DNA of 64,000 nt from an uncultured Planctomycetota bacterium. GTDB taxonomy: Bacteria; Planctomycetota; Phycisphaerae; UBA1845; Fen-1342. The stretch covers positions 1-64,000 of the forward strand of contig CAADGL010000012.1 of the NCBI GenBank assembly GCA_900696525.1, given 5' to 3'. This document shows positions 7,332 through 16,023 of the stretch, in pieces (the first letter of the stretch is position 1; each line of letters opens with the position of its first letter). Below the pieces are notes generated by a model. It was not told where the DNA came from. It did not search any database and saw only the letters and a program-made list of their open reading frames with translations. Made by a program: the position numbers and the translations under genes.

Positions 7332-8909
7332 ATGGCCCTGAAGCTGTACAACAGCCTGACGCGCGAGCGCGAGACCTTTCAGCCGCTGAATCCGCCGCGG
7401 GTGGGCGTCTACGTCTGCGGACCGACGGTGTACGGCCACAGCCATCTGGGCCACGCGAAGAGCTACGTGAGCTTCGACACGATCCTGCGCTGGCTGCGCG
7501 CCAGCGGCTGGGACGTGAACTACGTGCAGAACATCACCGACGTCGGCCACCTGACCGACGACGCCGACGCCGGCGAGGACAAGATCATCGTCGAGGCCCG
7601 GCGGCGGGGGCTGCACCCGATGGCGGTGGTCGAGTCGTTCATGCGCAGCTACTACGAGGACATGGACGCGCTCGGCGTGCTGCGGCCGGACATCGCGCCG
7701 CGGGCAACGGGGCACATCACCGAGCAGATCGAGCAGATCCGCGTGCTGATCGAGCGCGGCCACGCCTACGAGGTCAACGGCAGCGTGTATTTCGACGTGA
7801 GCTCGTACGCGCCGTACGGCAGGCTCAGCGGGCGCACGGTCGAGGAGCTGGAAGCTGGGGCGCGCGTCGCCGTCAACGAGGAGAAGCGCCATCCGGCCGA
7901 CTTCGCCCTCTGGAAGCGGGCCGAGGCCGGGCACATCATGCGCTGGCCCAGCCCCTGGGGCGCGGGCTTCCCCGGCTGGCACATCGAGTGCTCCGCGATG
8001 AGCCAGAAGTACCTGGGCGAGACCTTCGACATCCACGGCGGGGGCAACGAGAACAAGTTTCCGCATCACGAGTGCGAGATCGCGCAGGCCGAATGCGCGA
8101 CCGGGCGGCCCTTCGCCCGCGTGTGGCTGCACAACAACATGTGCACGATCAACGGCCAGAAGATGGGCAAGAGCCTGGGCAACTCGGTGCTGCTCAAGGA
8201 CGTCTTCCACACCGGCCGGCCGCTGCGCGACCGCGAGGGCGCGCTGCTGCTCGAACGCGCCTTCGAGCCGGTCGTCGTGCGCCACTTCATCCTCACCAGC
8301 CACTACCGCCAGCCGCTGGATTTCTCGAACGACGCGCTGCGCGCCGCCGAGAGCGGCTCGTACAAGCTCCGCGACGCCCTGCACGAGCTGTCCCGCGCCG
8401 TCGTGGCCAAGGCGCGGCTGGCCCCGTCCGCCAGCCCGCCGGCGCTGGCGCCGGTCGCATCCGACGCTTTTCCGCCAGGGAACGCCGGCGCGCGCCTTGC
8501 GGCCATTGCCGCGCTGGCCCCGTCGGAAGGGCTGCGGGCGACGCTCGAGCGATCCGCCGAGCGCTTCGCCGAGGCGATGGACGAGGATTTCAACACCGCC
8601 GCCGCCATCGCGGCGCTGTTCGACCTGGCGCGGACCGCGACCGAATGCGTCAAGGCGGACGCGCCGCTGGGCGACCTAGCCGCTGCCGAGCTGCTCATGC
8701 GCCGCCTGGCCGGCGACGTCCTGGGCTTCTCATGGCGGGCAGCCGGCGGCGGCGACGACGGGACACGCGACGGGCTGATCCAGTTGCTGGTGGACCTGCG
8801 GAACGAGGCGCGCCAAGCGCGCAACTTCGCGCTGGGCGATCAGATCCGCAACCGGCTCGCCGCGCTGGGCGTGCAACTCAAGGACGGGCCGTCCGGGACG
8901 ACCTGGTGA
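7332..8909 (+). CDS. cysS: Cysteinyl-tRNA synthetase
   Basis: A 525-residue class I aminoacyl-tRNA synthetase. The HIGH-type motif is HLGH within [17 protein letters not shown], and the KMSKS loop is KMGKS in [10 protein letters not shown]. Zinc ligands come from [15 protein letters not shown] and [12 protein letters not shown]. The domain order Rossmann fold, zinc site, KMSKS and C-terminal helical DALR-like domain is complete. A ~25-residue segment after KMGKS ([20 protein letters not shown]) makes the protein longer than the E. coli enzyme (461 residues). The ATG at 7332 follows GAGGTGAGCG, which provides a ribosome site. Confidence 0.96.
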   Translation: MALKLYNSLTRERETFQPLNPPRVGVYVCGPTVYGHSHLGHAKSYVSFDTILRWLRASGWDVNYVQNITDVGHLTDDADAGEDKIIVEARRRGLHPMAVVESFMRSYYEDMDALGVLRPDIAPRATGHITEQIEQIRVLIERGHAYEVNGSVYFDVSSYAPYGRLSGRTVEELEAGARVAVNEEKRHPADFALWKRAEAGHIMRWPSPWGAGFPGWHIECSAMSQKYLGETFDIHGGGNENKFPHHECEIAQAECATGRPFARVWLHNNMCTINGQKMGKSLGNSVLLKDVFHTGRPLRDREGALLLERAFEPVVVRHFILTSHYRQPLDFSNDALRAAESGSYKLRDALHELSRAVVAKARLAPSASPPALAPVASDAFPPGNAGARLAAIAALAPSEGLRATLERSAERFAEAMDEDFNTAAAIAALFDLARTATECVKADAPLGDLAAAELLMRRLAGDVLGFSWRAAGGGDDGTRDGLIQLLVDLRNEARQARNFALGDQIRNRLAALGVQLKDGPSGTTW

Positions 8910-8970
8910 CCCAGGACACAGCCACCGGCCTGGGCGCCCGCCGTCGGCTGCCTCCGCATGATAGCCGCCG

Positions 8971-9957
8971 CTACTTGTGCGTGATGCGCGTCCACTCGCG
9001 GTTGGCCGTGTGCCACGCCGGCGACATCTCGCGCGGGAAAACGTCTCCCGGCGGGTTGCTCATGGCCGAGGGCGGCGCGACGCTGGGGTAGTACTGCCCC
9101 TCGTGCTCGTCATCCGGGTTCACGGTCAGCGGCTCGCCGGGGCGCCAGACGAAGTCCTGCGCGGTGTTCACGGGCACGGCGTTCCGCAGACGGTAGCTCA
9201 CGGTCTGGACGTGCCCGTCCTGAAACAGGATGTTCGCCGCGAACCCGTCGCTGACCAGGCCGTGCCGCCCCCAGGCGACCGTGTTGTCGTACTGCGTCGG
9301 TTCGTTCCAGATGCCGCTGGTCAGTGCCGCGCCGCTCAGGTTGTAGATCACCGAGGCGTACGCGTCCGCCGCCAGCACCCGGCCCGCGGTGTTCCGGTCG
9401 TAGTCGCGGAAGCGTCTGGACCGCGCGTCGTTCCCCCCGGGGCGCCAAGCCCAGCCGCCGGCCGAAAGGGGCGCACCGATCCCGTAGCTGTAGTCCACGC
9501 CGCGCCGGTTGCGGTCGAGCGGATACGCGAGGTTCGGATGGCGCACCTCGTTGAGCGGATCGGGCATCAGGTCCGCCGGGCAGTAGCCGATACGCACCCC
9601 GTCCTGCATCGGGCGGCGGATGCCGGGGGCGCCGTTCGGGCTGCCGGCGGTCTGAAGGTAGCGCCGCTGCGTGAGCAGATCGATCCAGGTGAAGCGGGTG
9701 GGCGCGCCGCCGTCGTCCCAGAAGGGATAGAACCGGTACTCCGTCCTGGCGTGCTCGAGCGATTGTCCGAGCGACTGGAGCTGCGCCCCGCACTGCGTCT
9801 GCACCGCCTGGCGACGGGCGCTGAGCAGCGGCGGGACCGCGATCGCAATCAGCAGCGCGAGGATTCCGATCACGACGAGCAGCTCGGGCAACGAGAATGC
9901 GCCCGCGCGGCGGGGGTGCGCCGGCGCGGCTTCACGATGACGTGCCCATCGACTCAA
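8971..9957 (-). CDS. Prepilin-type pseudopilin-like protein
   Basis: A 328-residue protein with a type IV pilin-like N-terminus. A short basic leader precedes GAFSLPELLVVIGILALL, where cleavage after Gly with the +5 Glu defines a prepilin peptidase site, and ~20 hydrophobic residues follow. The C-terminal two-thirds carry a DGHVQ motif near the end (FQDGHVQTVSYR). That layout resembles the H-X9-DG/DUF1559-like proteins that are abundant in Planctomycetota genomes. Such proteins are probably processed by a type II secretion or pilus system and may form surface structures. Function is not established. It is read convergently with cysS. Confidence 0.8.
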   Translation of the reverse strand: MSRWARHREAAPAHPRRAGAFSLPELLVVIGILALLIAIAVPPLLSARRQAVQTQCGAQLQSLGQSLEHARTEYRFYPFWDDGGAPTRFTWIDLLTQRRYLQTAGSPNGAPGIRRPMQDGVRIGYCPADLMPDPLNEVRHPNLAYPLDRNRRGVDYSYGIGAPLSAGGWAWRPGGNDARSRRFRDYDRNTAGRVLAADAYASVIYNLSGAALTSGIWNEPTQYDNTVAWGRHGLVSDGFAANILFQDGHVQTVSYRLRNAVPVNTAQDFVWRPGEPLTVNPDDEHEGQYYPSVAPPSAMSNPPGDVFPREMSPAWHTANREWTRITHK

Positions 9958-10164
9958 TGCGATGACCTCGCGGCCACAGCGATACCCGGTTGGCCCGCCC
10001 CGGCCGGAGCCGCGGCGATCGCGACAACCTAGCGGCGCCGGGCGTCGGCGGCAACTCTCGCCGGGGCCCGCTGTCCGGTGCCGGCCCCGCCTGGGTCGAG
10101 CGCCGGCCTCTGCCGCTGATTATACCCGCTGCCTGCCAATGCCCGGAGAGACTCGCCGCGAACA

Positions 10165-10325
10165 CGAGCCGGGCTGTCCCCAGCCCGGCCTCAAGCCGGA
10201 CACAGGAGGCTATCCCAGAGCCTGAGCCGAGCCGCGACCGTGGCTGTTCACGGGCTCGGGAGAGGCCGGCCCTGCAAGGGAGCGGTTGCTGCAAAGAGGG
10301 CTTCGTTTCTCCGCTGGAGTGACCA
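10165..10325. repeat. Dispersed GC-rich repeat, copy A
   Basis: Contains GAGCCGCGACCGT followed later by AAGGGAGCGGTTGC and an AGAGGGCTTCGTTTCTCC segment. The same blocks occur in the same order at 12940-13040. An additional GAGCCGGGCTGTCCC block here is inverted relative to copy B. Read in reverse, the sequence encodes the PLPYGRGSD-like string that often appears in spurious ORFs from such repeats. It is probably a small non-autonomous element. Confidence 0.55.
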
Positions 10326-10506
10326 GAGGTCGATCCTCCAGCCAAGCTGGCCACCTGTGTGAAACTGAGCCGGATCGGCAGGGGAACCGATAGGTAGAGA
10401 ATGCCGCCACGCGTGAGGCGACGCCGAACGGACCGTCATTTTTTTGACGCAACCTTTTATCACTGATACAGTTACGCCGCTTCAGGAACAGCGCGGCGGC
10501 GCGGTG

Positions 10507-10535
10507 TTGCGCGGGCGGCTGCGTCCGGGTAGAAT
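10507..10535 (+). promoter_or_regulatory. Promoter of the LolA-like gene
   Basis: TTGCGC (10507-10512) and TAGAAT (10530-10535) are separated by 17 bp, an optimal sigma-70 layout. The predicted start of transcription is near 10542, leaving a 5' UTR of about 128 nt before the ATG at 10671. Confidence 0.5.
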
Positions 10536-10670
10536 CGTTTCCTTCGCGCGGACCATCCGCTCGATCGCCGCGGTCGGCGGTCGGCGACGCGACGTGAGCC
10601 ACGGCGCCTCGACACCCGGGCAGCGGGGTCCGCATTCCAAGGGCGGTTGCGAGCAACAGGGAGCACTGCA

Positions 10671-11399
10671 ATGCTGAGGCGTGTGGGTGGCGGAATGGTC
10701 GTGCTGGCGCTTGGGCTGGGCGTGGCGCCGGCGTGGGCCGAGACTCTGGATGAGGTCGAAGCCAAGCTGAAGAAGGCCTACGAAGAGGTCAAGTCGTACT
10801 CGGGGAATTACGCGATCGTCATGAACGTCGGCACGGCGGGCAGCACCGTTCACAGCGAGCTGCGCGGCCCGACCGAGTGGGCCCGCCGGGGCGGCAAGAT
10901 CTTCATGCGCACCGAGCTCAAGGGCAAGATGACGATGAGCTTCGGCGACACGAAGAACGAGAACGAGAGCGCGATGCTGATGGTCTGCGACGGCGAGTTC
11001 ATGTGGCAGCTCTCGGAGCAGATGGGCACGAAGACGGCCATGAAGACCAAGCCGGACCCGAAGGTGATCGGCGACGTGGCGTCGATGTTCACGGAGCTGA
11101 AGAAGGACCATGACGTCAAGGTGCTGGACAGCGCCAAGGTCGACGGGGCCGACGCCTTTGTGATCGAGGCCACCGCCAAGGCCCCGAACCCCCAGGGCGT
11201 CGACAAGACGGTCTTCTACTTCCGCAAGGACATCGGCGTGATGGCGAAGATGGCCGGCAAGGACAAGGACGGCAAGGAGACCATGACGGTCATGCTCAGC
11301 GACATCAAGGCCAACCCCGACATCTCGCCCGACCGCTTCAAGTTCACGCCCCCCGAGGGCGTGCAGGTCATGGACATGACCAGCATGGGCCAGCCGTAA
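10671..11399 (+). CDS. LolA-like outer-membrane lipoprotein carrier family protein
   Basis: A 242-residue secreted protein. Residues 1-23 are a Sec signal (basic MLRR, hydrophobic core, APAWA cleavage site). The mature part is a lysine-rich beta-strand protein with features of the LolA/LppX/DUF2092 half-barrel fold, such as GKMTMSFGDTK, VFYFRKDIGVMAKM and the C-terminal DRFKFTPPEGVQV, a typical LolA-type ending. Family members bind lipid or lipoprotein acyl chains in the periplasm. Assignment is by pattern only. AGGGAG upstream sets the ATG at 10671; an upstream in-frame ATG at 10647 would disrupt the signal peptide. A strong terminator follows. Confidence 0.7.
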   Translation: MLRRVGGGMVVLALGLGVAPAWAETLDEVEAKLKKAYEEVKSYSGNYAIVMNVGTAGSTVHSELRGPTEWARRGGKIFMRTELKGKMTMSFGDTKNENESAMLMVCDGEFMWQLSEQMGTKTAMKTKPDPKVIGDVASMFTELKKDHDVKVLDSAKVDGADAFVIEATAKAPNPQGVDKTVFYFRKDIGVMAKMAGKDKDGKETMTVMLSDIKANPDISPDRFKFTPPEGVQVMDMTSMGQP

Positions 11400-11434
11400 C
11401 CCGCCGACAGACGTGAACCACGGAACGACGCACG

Positions 11435-11466
11435 AAAGACCGGCCCCGCGGCCGGTCTTTCTGCTT
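11435..11466 (+). terminator. Intrinsic terminator
   Basis: A perfect 11-bp stem (AAAGACCGGCC / GGCCGGTCTTT) with loop CCGC is followed by CTGCTT. It ends transcription of the LolA-like gene. The A and T runs on either side make it potentially functional on both strands. Confidence 0.85.
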
Positions 11467-11715
11467 CCGTGAGCCACGCGCTCGCTGATCGCCGGCGGCC
11501 ATGCCGCGTATAATGGTCGCCGCGATCTGGGACCATTTGATCTCCGCGCCGCCCGGAAGCCGGCCGGCGCGTGCCGGAGACTCGGAAAGCTGGGCCGGCC
11601 GGCCGGCGCGACCGGCATGCAGATCGCCGCGATTGAGCTGGGGCGGCTCGGTCGTATCCGCCGCCCGCGACTTCCGCGCAGTTCCCGGCCCTTGGCACCG
11701 AACCACGGAGCGAGC

Positions 11716-12924
11716 ATGCCCCAGCGAAGAAAAACCCGCCAGGTCGACGTCGGCGGCGTGAAGATTGGCGGGGATGCGCCGGTGGCGCTTCAGACCATGA
11801 CCGCCGGCTATACGCACCAGATCGACGCCTGCATCGCCGAGGTGCAGAAGCTGGCGCGGGCCGGGGCCGACCTGGTGCGCGTCGCGGTGCCGGAGAAGGC
11901 CGACACCGCCGCCCTGCCGCACATCCTGGCCGTCTCGCCGGTGCCGATCATCGCCGACGTGCATTTCCACTATGAGCGGGCGCTGGAGGCGATCGCGGCC
12001 GGCGTGCACAAGATCCGCCTGAACCCCGGCAACATCCAGGACCGCAGGCAGGTTCTCCGCGTCATCGCCGCCTGCAAGGAGCGCCGCATCCCGATCCGCA
12101 TCGGCCTGAACGAGGGCGGCATCGTCGAGCGGCGCGACAAGGAGCAGCGGGCCGAGGAGAAGGCCGAGCTGAGCCACGACTACGCCGCCGGGCTGATCCG
12201 CATCATGATCGAGAAGCTGGAGGAGTACCTGCGGATCTTCGACGAGGCCGACTACCACGAGATCGTCATCGCCGCCAAGAGCATCGACCCGCGCATCGTC
12301 ATCGACGCCTACACCGAGATCAGCCGCCGCGTCGACTTCCCCCTGCACCTGGGCGTCACGCACGCCGGCCCGCCCGAGACCGGCCGCATCCGCAGCATCG
12401 CGGCGTTGGCGACGCTGCTGGCGAGCGGCATCGGCGACACGATCCGCATTTCCTACGCCGCCGACCCGGTCTATGAGGTCGAGGACGGCAAGGAGCTGCT
12501 GTGCTGCCTGGGCCTGCGCAGCCGCACCGAGCCGGAACTGATCGCCTGCCCGGCCTGCGGGCGAATCGAGGTCGATCTGTTCAAGCTGGTGACGGCGGTG
12601 CGGCACAAGATCGCCAGCGAGATCAAGCTGCCGATCAAGGTGGCGGTGATGGGCTGCGTGGTGAACGGCCCGGGCGAGTGCGAAGGGGCGGACGTGGCGA
12701 TCTTCGCCGGCAAGGGAAAGGGGATTCTGTACGTGCAGGGCGAGCTGCGGCAGACCGTGTCCGAGGCGGGCATGCTCGACGCCCTGCTGCACGAGTGCCG
12801 CGAGCTGGCGGCGCGGGTCGAACGCGGCGAGGCCCGGCTGTTGGGCGCCAGCGTGGACATCAGGCCGCCGGACCCGCTGGCGCGCAAAGGCGGGAGCGTG
12901 CCGCTCAGCGTGGCAAGATCCTAG
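11716..12924 (+). CDS. ispG: 4-hydroxy-3-methylbut-2-en-1-yl diphosphate synthase
   Basis: A 402-residue [4Fe-4S] enzyme of the MEP isoprenoid pathway, converting MEcPP to HMBPP. The N-terminal TIM barrel holds VALQTMTAGYT and ADVHFHYERALEA. The cluster ligands are C278 and C281 (CPACGRIEVDLF) and C314 (VAVMGCVVNGPGECEG, with the Glu ligand). All are intact. It is the compact two-domain bacterial form, without the inserted domain of the plant type. The ATG at 11716 is preceded by GGAG; a TATAAT at 11509-11514 would give a leader of about 200 nt. It stands alone, convergent with the S66 peptidase gene. Confidence 0.96.
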   Translation: MPQRRKTRQVDVGGVKIGGDAPVALQTMTAGYTHQIDACIAEVQKLARAGADLVRVAVPEKADTAALPHILAVSPVPIIADVHFHYERALEAIAAGVHKIRLNPGNIQDRRQVLRVIAACKERRIPIRIGLNEGGIVERRDKEQRAEEKAELSHDYAAGLIRIMIEKLEEYLRIFDEADYHEIVIAAKSIDPRIVIDAYTEISRRVDFPLHLGVTHAGPPETGRIRSIAALATLLASGIGDTIRISYAADPVYEVEDGKELLCCLGLRSRTEPELIACPACGRIEVDLFKLVTAVRHKIASEIKLPIKVAVMGCVVNGPGECEGADVAIFAGKGKGILYVQGELRQTVSEAGMLDALLHECRELAARVERGEARLLGASVDIRPPDPLARKGGSVPLSVARS

Positions 12925-13036
12925 AGCAGCGGAATTTCCCAGAACCGATCCGGGCCGCGCCCGGTTCCGGGCCGGGGACAGCCCGGCTCTGCTCGATCCG
13001 AGCCGCGCCCGTAAGGAAGCGGTTGCGGCGAGAAGC
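12925..13036. repeat. Dispersed GC-rich repeat, copy B
   Basis: The gap between two convergent genes is almost entirely repeat. It holds GGGGACAGCCCGGCTCTG, then GAGCCGCGCCCGT, then AAGGAAGCGGTTGC and GAGAAGCCTACGTTC. The last three blocks match copy A at ~10240-10315. It may also form the hairpins that end transcription from both sides. Confidence 0.6.
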
Positions 13037-14095
13037 CTACGTTCGCGGCCGCGCCGGCGCGATCTCCACCTCCGCGCTCCGCGTCTCCAGCCACAGCCGC
13101 CGGTTCAGCACGAGCGGCGTCATGGGCCAGACGTGGCCGAAGGAGCGCGTCACGACGATCGGCAAGCGGCGCGGGGCGTGGAAGCGCAGGAGTTCGAGCA
13201 GCGCCGCGGACTGGTCGGGCTGGGCCGCGGTGTGAAAATCGCCGATCAGCACGCCGGCGAGCCGCTCGAACCAGCCCGCGTGCTTGAGCGACGCGAGGTG
13301 GCGATCGAGGCGATAGACCACCTCGCGCACGTCCTCGATCGCCAGCCAGCGCCGCTCCGGGCGAATCCGCTGCGCCAGCGGTCCCGTCAGCAGCGCCACC
13401 AGCACGCTGATGCAGCCCCCTACCAGCCGCACCGGCCCGCTGCGCACGCGGCCCGCGGCCACGCGCCCACGCACGCGGCCGTCGAACTCCAACTCCGGCG
13501 CGCCCGGCGAACCTGCCTGGCGCGACGACGCCCTCCCGCGCAGCGATGCCGGCGCGGGTCCGCCGGCCTGCTCGATAAACTCCGGCAGCCGCCGCCAGAA
13601 CTCGCCGAAAGCGGCCCGGGCCCGCGCCGCCGGGCGGATCGTCCATCCCAGGTAGTTCGGACACAGCCAGTACACGCCGCGGCCCGCGGGGTAGGACGCG
13701 ACGACGTTGACCAGCCCGGTCAGCTCGCTGAAACCGAACACCGTCAGCGGCGTTCGCCGCCGCGCCAGGGCCGAGAAATCGACGTGAGGCAGGATGCGCG
13801 AGAAATACGCGCCGCCGTTGCTGGCGACGATGGCCAGCGTGCCGGGGTCGTCGAGGGCGCCCTGAAGGTCGCGGATGCGCCGCGCATCGTCGCGCCGCCC
13901 GCCGCGCTCGACATCCTCGACCGCCGAGAGCACGGCTTTGGAGGCGGTGAGGCGGAGCGTGCCGGGCAGGTGGGCCCGGATGAAGGCGAGATAGGCATCG
14001 AGGCTTTCGAAGCCGAAGCGCGCCAGGTCCGGACCGAGAGGGTTCGCGGCGGAAAGCAGATGCACGCGGCGCGGCGCGGCGGAGAGGCGGGGCAT
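13037..14095 (-). CDS. S66 family peptidase (LD-carboxypeptidase / MccF-like)
   Basis: A 352-residue serine carboxypeptidase-like protein. The N-terminal domain has VASNGGAYFSRILPHVDF, matching the nucleophile region of the S66 fold. AIEDVREVVYRLDRHL carries the catalytic Glu, and TRSFGHVWPMTPLVLNRR the catalytic His. Family members trim the D-Ala from tetrapeptide muropeptides during cell-wall recycling, or cleave antibiotic-like peptide nucleotides (MccF). The sequence around the nucleophile is nearer the MccF branch than LdcA. No signal peptide is present, so it acts in the cytoplasm. The ATG at 14095 is chosen because the longer frame crosses the divergent dus start. Confidence 0.85.
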   Translation of the reverse strand: MPRLSAAPRRVHLLSAANPLGPDLARFGFESLDAYLAFIRAHLPGTLRLTASKAVLSAVEDVERGGRRDDARRIRDLQGALDDPGTLAIVASNGGAYFSRILPHVDFSALARRRTPLTVFGFSELTGLVNVVASYPAGRGVYWLCPNYLGWTIRPAARARAAFGEFWRRLPEFIEQAGGPAPASLRGRASSRQAGSPGAPELEFDGRVRGRVAAGRVRSGPVRLVGGCISVLVALLTGPLAQRIRPERRWLAIEDVREVVYRLDRHLASLKHAGWFERLAGVLIGDFHTAAQPDQSAALLELLRFHAPRRLPIVVTRSFGHVWPMTPLVLNRRLWLETRSAEVEIAPARPRT

Positions 14096-14123
14096 GGGGT
14101 CCTCGAAGAATCCGGGGGGCGAG

Positions 14124-14129
14124 TATAAT
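14124..14129 (+). promoter_or_regulatory. -10 element of the dus gene
   Basis: A perfect TATAAT lies 6 nt before the ATG at 14136. Transcription would start at or next to the A of the start codon, so the mRNA is probably leaderless. No ribosome-binding site is visible in the 6-nt gap. Confidence 0.6.
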
Positions 14130-14135
14130 CGCGGG

Positions 14136-15185
14136 ATGCTGCGGATCGGGCCCATTCGACTGAGTTTTCCGGTGGTTCAGGCGGCGCTGTCGGGGTACAG
14201 CGACGCCGCGATGCGTCTGATCGCGCGCCGGCACGGCGCGCCGTACGCCCTGCACGAGGTGGTGCTCGACCGGCTGGTGATCGAGCCGGGGCGCAAGCGC
14301 CGCAAGATGTTCAGCCTGTGCGCCGAGGACCACCCGGTCGGCGGACAGCTCATGGGCGCCGAGCCGGAGCGCTTCGCGGCGGCCGCCGAGATCATGGCCG
14401 CGAGCGGCTTCGACGTGATCGACATCAACTTCGGCTGCCCGGTGCGCAAGGTGCTTGGGCGCTGCCGCGGCGGCTTCCTGCTTTCGGAGCCGCAGACGGC
14501 GCTGGAGATCATCCGCGGCGTGCGCGGCGCGGTGCCGCCGCACGTGCCCGTGACGCTGAAGATGCGCCGGGGCATGGACGACACGGCGCATAGCGAGCGG
14601 GCGTTCTTCCGCATCCTCGACGCGGCGCTGGAGGCGGGCCTGGCGGCGGTGACGGTTCACGGGCGCACCGTGCAGCAGCGCTACGTCGGCCCCAGCAACT
14701 GGCGCTTCCTCGAACGCGTCAAGCGCCATGCCGGCGACGCCACGATCCTCGGCAGCGGCGACCTCTTCACCGCCGAAGACGTCGTGCGCATGCTGAACGA
14801 GACGGGCGTGGACGGCGTGACGGTGGCGCGCGGCTGCATCGGCAACCCGTGGATCTTCGGCGAGGCCCGGGCGCTGCTCGCGGGGCGCGAGCCGCCCGAG
14901 CCCCCGAGCGTGGCGGAGCAGGGCCGGACGATCCGTGAGCATTTCGGGCTGTGCGCGGCGCTGCACGGCGAGGCGCTCGCCGGAAGGCTCATGCGCAAGT
15001 TCGGCATCAAGTACTGCGAGCGGCACCCGCAGGCGGCGCAGGTGCGCGAGGCGTTCATCCGGGCGCGCAGCACGGACGAGTGGCTGCGCGCCCTGGCGGA
15101 GTGGTATGACCCGTGGCGGCCGTGGCCGCCGGGCGTGCGGAAGAGCGGACCGGGGGAGCTGATCGCGGCGGGCGCGTCGCTCTGA
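14136..15185 (+). CDS. dus: tRNA-dihydrouridine synthase
   Basis: A 349-residue flavoenzyme that reduces uridines in the tRNA D-loop. The FMN-binding TIM barrel opens with SFPVVQAALSGYSDAAMR. The catalytic cysteine lies in DINFGCPVRKVLGRCRGG. VHGRTVQQRYVGPSNW and GSGDLFTAEDVVRMLNETGVDGVTVARG supply the phosphate-binding strands. The C-terminal helical domain is present. The motifs fit the bacterial DusB-like group. It diverges from the S66 peptidase gene with only 40 bp between starts. lpxA follows 31 bp after its stop. Confidence 0.93.
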   Translation: MLRIGPIRLSFPVVQAALSGYSDAAMRLIARRHGAPYALHEVVLDRLVIEPGRKRRKMFSLCAEDHPVGGQLMGAEPERFAAAAEIMAASGFDVIDINFGCPVRKVLGRCRGGFLLSEPQTALEIIRGVRGAVPPHVPVTLKMRRGMDDTAHSERAFFRILDAALEAGLAAVTVHGRTVQQRYVGPSNWRFLERVKRHAGDATILGSGDLFTAEDVVRMLNETGVDGVTVARGCIGNPWIFGEARALLAGREPPEPPSVAEQGRTIREHFGLCAALHGEALAGRLMRKFGIKYCERHPQAAQVREAFIRARSTDEWLRALAEWYDPWRPWPPGVRKSGPGELIAAGASL

Positions 15186-15216
15186 CTGCGCCGGTCGCGC
15201 GTGGAGCACGGGCGGC

Positions 15217-16023
15217 ATGACGATTCATCCGACAGCCATTGTCGATCGCCGGGCCGAGCTCGACGCGAGCGTCGAGGTGGGGGCGTACGCGATCATTGAG
15301 GCGGACGTGCGCATCGGGGCGGGGACGCGCATCTGGCCGCACGCCTACGTGGCGCGCTACACAACGCTCGGCGCCCGCTGCCAGGTGCACCCGTTCGCCG
15401 TCGTCGGGCACTTGCCGCAGGACGTCAAGTACCGCGACGCGCCGAGCTACGCCGAGGTCGGCGACGACACGGTCGTCCGCGAGCACGCCACGATTCACCG
15501 CGCAACGGAGCCCGATTCGCGCACGATCGTCGGGGCGCGCTGCCTGCTGATGTCCACGGCCCACGTGGCCCACAACTGCGTCGTCGCCGACGACGTCATC
15601 ATGGCCAACGGCGCCCTGCTGGGCGGGCACACGCGCGTCGGCCCGCGCGCCTTCCTCAGCGGCAATTGCGCCGTGCACCAGTTCACACGCGTCGGCGAGC
15701 TGGCCATGATCGGCGGCGGCGCGATGGTCGTGGGCGACGTGCCGCCATTTATGACCGTGCTCGGACGCGCCGTCGTCGGCCTGAACGTGATCGGCATGCG
15801 CCGCGCCGGCGTCTCCGCGGCGGAGCGCGATGAACTCCGCCGCGCCTTCCAGACGCTCTACCGCGGCCATTACCCCTGGCGCCGGGCGGTGGTCGAAGTG
15901 ACCACGCGCTGCCAGACCCCAGCCGGCCGCCGGCTCGCCGATTTCCTTGGCACCCCGGCGCGGCGCGGCTTCCTCCACGGCGTGCGCCCGCTTGGCCAGC
16001 CCGACGCAGGCGATTCGGCGTGA
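15217..16023 (+). CDS. lpxA: UDP-N-acetylglucosamine O-acyltransferase
   Basis: A 268-residue left-handed beta-helix acyltransferase, first step of lipid A synthesis. Hexapeptide repeats run from IHPTAIVDRRAEL through residue ~190. The catalytic His lies in LMSTAHVAHNC, and NCAVHQFTRVGELAMIGGG is the LpxA-specific region, followed by a C-terminal helical domain. This supports an outer membrane with lipid A. lpxB, lpxC, lpxD and fabZ are not nearby. Its stop overlaps the GTG start of the glycerate kinase (GTGA), so the two are cotranscribed. Confidence 0.95.
   Translation: MTIHPTAIVDRRAELDASVEVGAYAIIEADVRIGAGTRIWPHAYVARYTTLGARCQVHPFAVVGHLPQDVKYRDAPSYAEVGDDTVVREHATIHRATEPDSRTIVGARCLLMSTAHVAHNCVVADDVIMANGALLGGHTRVGPRAFLSGNCAVHQFTRVGELAMIGGGAMVVGDVPPFMTVLGRAVVGLNVIGMRRAGVSAAERDELRRAFQTLYRGHYPWRRAVVEVTTRCQTPAGRRLADFLGTPARRGFLHGVRPLGQPDAGDSA

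Larger units (their letters stand above)
9958..10670. other. Long intergenic region
   Basis: No supportable gene is seen in these 713 bp. Near 10119-10124 is a minus-strand TATAAT that could serve the prepilin-like gene. From ~10165 to 10325 is a dispersed GC-rich repeat. At 10434-10449 a CGTCA/TGACG inverted repeat flanks six T residues. A good forward promoter for the LolA-like gene is at 10507-10535. Confidence 0.6.

Noticed and set aside
12921-15218. A 765-codon minus-strand frame antisense to dus
   Set aside because: It covers dus in antisense and only partly overlaps the S66 gene in another frame. It contains the PLPYGRGSD-type repeat translation and no domains.
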